From CAYFUT01 sp964346395 (GTDB lineage: Bacteria > Bacillota > Halanaerobiia > Halobacteroidales > Halobacteroidaceae), in contig CAYFUT010000094.1 in the NCBI GenBank assembly GCA_964346395.1, positions 1-8,371 on the forward strand: a stretch of 8,371 nucleotides of DNA, written 5' to 3'. A model generated the notes under the pieces. It saw only the letters and a program-made list of their open reading frames with translations. It was not told the origin of the DNA and searched no databases. Shown piece by piece: positions 5,577-8,371 of this stretch (positions within the stretch are counted from its first letter, which is position 1; the number at the start of each line of letters is the position of its first letter). A program made the translations under genes and the position numbers.

Positions 5577-6716
5577 TTATTTTCCATTTTCCATTCTCCA
5601 TTCTCCATCTTTATTATAGATTCTCGGCACTCTAGAGCCAACTCGACATATAATCTCATAATTAATTGTATCCATTAATTCAGCCAGTTCCCCAGCAGTA
5701 ATCTCACTATCTCTATCTTTTCCTAATAAAGTCACTACCTCTCCTTTTTCCGCTTCTGTTCCGGTCATATCTACCATAAATTGATCCATACAAACCCGCC
5801 CAATAACAGGGTATCTCTTCCCTTGATAGAGAACCTCACTTTGATTAGATAGTCCCCGCGGATAGCCATCATGATAACCAACCGGAATCGTAGCCACTTT
5901 AGTCGGCCGAGAAGTAGTATAGGTACAGCCATAACTAATACTTTTTCCGGGGGGAAGTTCCTTCACATGAGCAATCCTTGCTTTCCAGGTCATAACTGGT
6001 TTTAAATCAATCTGACTTTGCAGCCCTGGCTCTGGGTACAGTCCATATAAAATTAACCCCATCCGCACCGCCTGATAATGAGTCTCCGGATAATTAATTA
6101 AAGCAGCACTATTAGCTAAATGAAAAAGAGGAATTTCAATTCCTGCTTCCCGCAGCCTTTTTTGCACCTGCTGAAAACTGGCTAACTGCTGACGAGTATA
6201 ATCTTCATCTTCATCAGCAGCTGCAAAATGACTAAACATTCCTTCCACCTCTAAATTAGACAGCTGATTGATTTTTTTAATCAACGCCGGAGCCTCAAGT
6301 GGCAGACAACCAATCCGCCCCATGCCTGTATCCACTTTAATATGTACTTTAACTTTTCCTTCTGCTTCGGCAAGCTGGTTAGCTGTTTGATAAGTATAAA
6401 CAGTAGGGGTTAAATTATAGTTAGCAACTAGCGGAATTTGAGCAGGATTCAGCGTTCCTAAAATCAAAATGGGAGCCTTTACTCCTGCTTTGCGTAATTT
6501 TTTCCCCTCTTCTACTGTAGCCACTCCCAACCTTTCGGCCCCAAATTTAATTGCTGCCTTAGCAATTTTAAGCAAACCATGTCCATAAGCATTAGCCTTT
6601 ACAATTGCTATAATTTCTGCCTCCGGTGTTAATTTTTGTTGAACTTGCTTTAAATTATACTTTACAGCATCCAGGTCAACTTCTACCCAGGTAGGATATA
6701 CTTCAGTAGTATTCAC
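5577..6716 (-). CDS. alr: Alanine racemase
   Basis: Alr is a PLP enzyme converting L-alanine to D-alanine for peptidoglycan; Alr-type enzymes can also affect germination in spore formers. The N-terminal TIM barrel holds the PLP lysine K40 in AIVKANAYGHG. K127 and R134 lie in IKVDTGMGRIG, and R218 in VRMGLILYGL. The C-terminal beta domain carries the second catalytic residue Y262 in SYGCTYT, then GRVCMDQFMVDM (306-317). It ends in the family region CRVGSRVPRIY (357-367). About 12 further residues follow, and the last nine (GEWRMENGK) are encoded by a 7-bp tandem repeat that also supplies the stop codon. The start is GTG (6714-6716); its GGAAGGGGAG site is about 12 bases away and lies inside the upstream gene. 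The first 14 bases overlap the YkvI-like gene, implying coupled translation. Confidence 0.97.
   Translation of the reverse strand: MNTTEVYPTWVEVDLDAVKYNLKQVQQKLTPEAEIIAIVKANAYGHGLLKIAKAAIKFGAERLGVATVEEGKKLRKAGVKAPILILGTLNPAQIPLVANYNLTPTVYTYQTANQLAEAEGKVKVHIKVDTGMGRIGCLPLEAPALIKKINQLSNLEVEGMFSHFAAADEDEDYTRQQLASFQQVQKRLREAGIEIPLFHLANSAALINYPETHYQAVRMGLILYGLYPEPGLQSQIDLKPVMTWKARIAHVKELPPGKSISYGCTYTTSRPTKVATIPVGYHDGYPRGLSNQSEVLYQGKRYPVIGRVCMDQFMVDMTGTEAEKGEVVTLLGKDRDSEITAGELAELMDTINYEIICRVGSRVPRIYNKDGEWRMENGK
5579..5606. repeat. Heptanucleotide tandem repeat at the alr 3' end
   Basis: Four consecutive 7-bp units read ATTTTCC, ATTTTCC, ATTCTCC, ATTCTCC on the plus strand (GGAGAAT and GGAAAAT on the coding strand). 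Since 7 is not a multiple of 3, the array passes through all frames and encodes the last residues of Alr plus part of its stop codon. It resembles the short tandem heptamer repeats described in cyanobacteria and some other bacteria. Confidence 0.85.
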
Positions 6717-7746
6717 GGCCGTTATAGACTCCCCTTCCTATATAAATAATAATTATTCCCGCCAATAGTCCTAAACTTACTCTCCCTAACCAGGGATAAA
6801 TCAATTCTACCAGTCGAGAAAAAGGTAACCGCATAATAGGTAAAATAATAATTAAGATACTGGCTATTAATTTTTTTCGCTCTATCTCCATTAAATTAGA
6901 ACACCGCTTGAGAATTCCATATAAATTGCAGCTGGCAGTAGTTATCATTGCCATCCACAAAGCCAAACCATAAATATAATATAAAATTAAATTTTGGCGC
7001 TTAACTAATTTTAGCATAGGTAGTTCACTATTAACTATTATAGGATAAAATGAATATAAAGTAAACCCAATCATAAAGGCAAGCAAACCTAAACTAAGTC
7101 CCCCGCTGCCTACTCCCCAGATTAACTCTAGTTTATTGACTTTAATTGTTAAAGGAAGTAAGACCACCAAACCTAACATTATATTATAACCTACATAAAT
7201 AAAAGAAGAAGTTAACCACTCAGCCGACCAGTTAAGAGGAGAAAAAGATAAACTGAAATCATCATTTAGTAAAACTACTACTAACAAACTAATAACCAAT
7301 AAGAAAGGGATTAAAATTCCATTTAATTTCATTATTCCCTGCAGCCCATATAAATTAGTAACTGCAATCACTACTATAGTAATTATTAATCCCCAATTAA
7401 TAGCTGCTGTAAACATATAATTAAACACTTCTTTACAGCCAGCTAACATAACTAATAAACTTCCCAATAAAAATAAGCTGAACAAAATATCAATTAAAGT
7501 ACCTATTTTTCTTCCTCCCAGAGAGTAAAATAAATTATAATAATCAGTAATTTGTAACCGAGTACCAATAAAAATAATACTAGCTGCTAAACCGGCAAAT
7601 AAAAAACCAGCTATTAAGGTACCCAATAATCCTTTAGTACCATACACTACAAAAAATTGAAGTATTTCCTGCCCGGAGATAAATCCAGCTCCAATTACCG
7701 CTCCTATATAGGTAGCAGTTGCCTGAAAGTAATCATTCCACTTCAC
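6703..7746 (-). CDS. YkvI-family multi-pass membrane protein (putative transporter)
   Basis: This very hydrophobic 347-residue protein has about ten membrane segments (roughly 8-32, 38-60, 82-104, 117-135, 142-161, 181-203, 210-235, 252-275, 291-307 and 315-337). The N-terminal motif TYIGAVIGAGFISGQEILQFF matches the YkvI family, relatives of amino-acid transporters with the LeuT-type fold. In such transporters the broken first helix around GAGF lines the substrate site. The substrate is unknown; because the gene overlaps alr by 14 bases, alanine or D-alanine is a reasonable inference only. I chose the GTG at 7744-7746, six bases after GGGGAGG and matching the family start MKWNDYF. An upstream ATG (7816-7818) would add 24 polar residues translated from a repeat and the ribosome binding site. 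No convincing promoter is visible in the AT-rich spacer upstream. Confidence 0.87.
   Translation of the reverse strand: MKWNDYFQATATYIGAVIGAGFISGQEILQFFVVYGTKGLLGTLIAGFLFAGLAASIIFIGTRLQITDYYNLFYSLGGRKIGTLIDILFSLFLLGSLLVMLAGCKEVFNYMFTAAINWGLIITIVVIAVTNLYGLQGIMKLNGILIPFLLVISLLVVVLLNDDFSLSFSPLNWSAEWLTSSFIYVGYNIMLGLVVLLPLTIKVNKLELIWGVGSGGLSLGLLAFMIGFTLYSFYPIIVNSELPMLKLVKRQNLILYYIYGLALWMAMITTASCNLYGILKRCSNLMEIERKKLIASILIIILPIMRLPFSRLVELIYPWLGRVSLGLLAGIIIIYIGRGVYNGREYY
6729..6738 (-). promoter_or_regulatory. Ribosome binding site for the GTG start of alr
   Basis: GGAAGGGGAG on the minus strand is the only Shine-Dalgarno-like sequence near the alr GTG, but it lies about 12 bases away, longer than usual. 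It is inside the last codons of the YkvI-like gene, whose ribosomes stop 14 bases into alr. Start of alr translation probably depends on termination-reinitiation. Confidence 0.55.
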
Positions 7747-7752
7747 AATTTG

Positions 7753-7759
7753 CCTCCCC
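7753..7759 (-). promoter_or_regulatory. Ribosome binding site that decides the YkvI-like start
   Basis: GGGGAGG on the minus strand is six bases before the GTG at 7744-7746, ideal spacing. It argues against the longer ATG-initiated version, which has no comparable site and would translate this sequence. Confidence 0.8.
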
Positions 7760-7770
7760 TGCTTATAAGA

Positions 7771-7791
7771 ATTGACAATTATCAATTGTCC
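7771..7791. repeat. Heptamer-type repeat with a 7-bp inverted repeat upstream of the YkvI-like gene
   Basis: Three consecutive 7-bp units on the plus strand read ATTGACA, ATTATCA, ATTGTCC, the same ATTNNCN pattern and orientation as the array at 5579-5606. Within it GACAATT (7774-7780) and AATTGTC (7784-7790) form an inverted repeat around ATC. It lies in the untranslated region about 25 bases upstream of the chosen start of the YkvI-like gene. Confidence 0.65.
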
Positions 7792-7850
7792 GTTGTTATT
7801 TATATTTATATTTTTCACAAACTAAAATAACATTATTTTACAGGATAAAT

Positions 7851-7879
7851 TTAATATTAATTCCATATATTAATATTAA
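7851..7879. repeat. Paired 10-bp palindromes upstream of yyaC
   Basis: The self-complementary sequence TTAATATTAA occurs twice (7851-7860 and 7870-7879), centres 19 bases apart, close to two helical turns. The pair lies 28 bases before the yyaC start, in the divergent spacer shared with the YkvI-like gene. It could be a regulator-binding site, but very AT-rich DNA yields such palindromes by chance. Confidence 0.4.
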
Positions 7880-7907
7880 GTATAAAAAAATAAGGGAGGC
7901 AAAAAAA

Positions 7908-8371
7908 ATGAACAATTCCCCGAGCAATCAACCGTCCGCTACTTCAACTCCTGAAGTAGCTTCCCCCCGCATATTTATAGATCAGCCACTAGTTATTAGC
8001 AAACTAAAAGAAAGTATCAACCATCAACTTAATTTAAATTATAAAGCATCTCAACAGCTAATTGTCTTATGTATTGGCACTGATCGCTCTACTGGTGATG
8101 CTTTAGGTCCGTTGGTAGGCTCCCAGTTAAAAAAATTTTCTTTACCTCACATTAAACTCTTCGGTACCTTGAAAAAACCAGTTCACGCCAGCAACTTAGA
8201 AGAAAAAATAACTACTGTGGAGCATAAATATAAAAACCCATTTATCATTGCCGTAGATGCCAGCTTAGGAGAGAAAAAAAGCGTAGGAGCGATAGATGTA
8301 GTTCCTGGCCCCCTCCAGCCCGGCTCTGGAGTTGACAAAGAATTACCAGCGATAGGTAATCTGCATATTAC
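7908..8371 (+). CDS. yyaC: YyaC-family sporulation protein, 3' end beyond the window
   Basis: The frame is open from ATG 7908 to the window edge (154 codons plus two bases), so the gene is partial. It matches the YyaC family of sporulation-associated putative proteases, whose fold is related to hydrogenase-maturation proteases. After a polar, low-complexity N-terminus (about 1-22) come LCIGTDRSTGDALGPLVG (54-71), with possible metal-binding acidic residues D59 and D64. FGTLKKPVHASNL (85-97), AVDASLG (115-121) and GPLQPGSGV (134-142) follow. The ATG has GGGAGG about nine bases upstream, within an A-rich leader. It is the only plus-strand gene and is divergent from the YkvI-like gene. In B. subtilis yyaC lies close to spo0J/soj, so chromosome-partition genes may follow. 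A sequence resembling a forespore sigma-F/G -10 (GGATAAATTT, 7843-7852) is present, but no matching -35 was found. Confidence 0.92.
   Translation, partial: MNNSPSNQPSATSTPEVASPRIFIDQPLVISKLKESINHQLNLNYKASQQLIVLCIGTDRSTGDALGPLVGSQLKKFSLPHIKLFGTLKKPVHASNLEEKITTVEHKYKNPFIIAVDASLGEKKSVGAIDVVPGPLQPGSGVDKELPAIGNLHI

Noticed and set aside
5507..5580. Terminator after alr
   Set aside because: No stem with a following T-run is present on the minus strand. The region is AT-rich without a stable hairpin, so readthrough toward ychF is possible.
7747..7818. Longer YkvI-like protein starting at the ATG at 7818
   Set aside because: The extension is polar, encoded by a heptamer repeat and by the true ribosome binding site, and is absent from the family pattern, which starts at about MKWNDYF.
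7811..7907. Forespore sigma-factor promoter for yyaC
   Set aside because: GGATAAATTT resembles a sigma-F/G -10, but no GTATA-like -35 lies 15-16 bases upstream, and AT-rich DNA gives such partial matches easily.
7747..7907. Minus-strand promoter for the YkvI-like gene at a TATAAT near 7800
   Set aside because: The hexamer is present, but no acceptable -35 occurs at 16-18 bases, and the region contains many TATA-like strings.

Overview
The window looks like a low-G+C, endospore-forming Firmicutes chromosome, from the part that in Bacillus subtilis lies near the replication origin. The evidence is the gene set (rpsF, ssb, rpsR, a yybS homologue, rplI and replicative helicase, next to ychF and yyaC) and the strong GGAGG-type ribosome binding sites. 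AT-rich spacers and acidic stretches in SSB and Alr would fit a halophilic anaerobe such as the Halanaerobiales, but that placement is tentative.

All genes but one are on the minus strand. In transcription order from the right: (i) a two-gene cassette, a YkvI-like membrane protein and alanine racemase, overlapping by 14 bp; (ii) ychF with its own candidate promoter; (iii) rpsF-ssb-rpsR, with a strong extended -10 promoter, a hairpin leader next to the rpsF ribosome binding site and a terminator after rpsR; (iv) a MazG-like small protein, yybS and rplI, ending at an unusual nested palindromic terminator; (v) dnaB, only 35 bp beyond that terminator and closed by a perfect palindrome that starts inside its last codons. 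At the right edge a truncated plus-strand gene encodes the YyaC sporulation protein. A 161-bp AT-rich divergent spacer separates it from the YkvI-like gene.

The genes cover replication-fork functions (DnaB, SSB), translation (S6, S18, L9, YchF), cell-wall D-alanine supply (Alr) and sporulation (YyaC). The B. subtilis order is yybS-gdpP-rplI-dnaC; here no gdpP lies between yybS and rplI.

I found no undescribed defence or mobile system. The less ordinary signals are: same-orientation heptanucleotide repeats (pattern ATTNNCN) at both ends of the ykvI-alr cassette, one of which encodes the C-terminal tail of Alr; the nested terminator in front of dnaB with no visible dnaB promoter; the rpsF leader fold; and paired AT-rich palindromes upstream of yyaC. 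Four genes start with GTG or TTG, and four starts were chosen from the Shine-Dalgarno position. No gene-free stretch exceeds 300 bases, and I saw no tRNA, rRNA, CRISPR array or insertion sequence.
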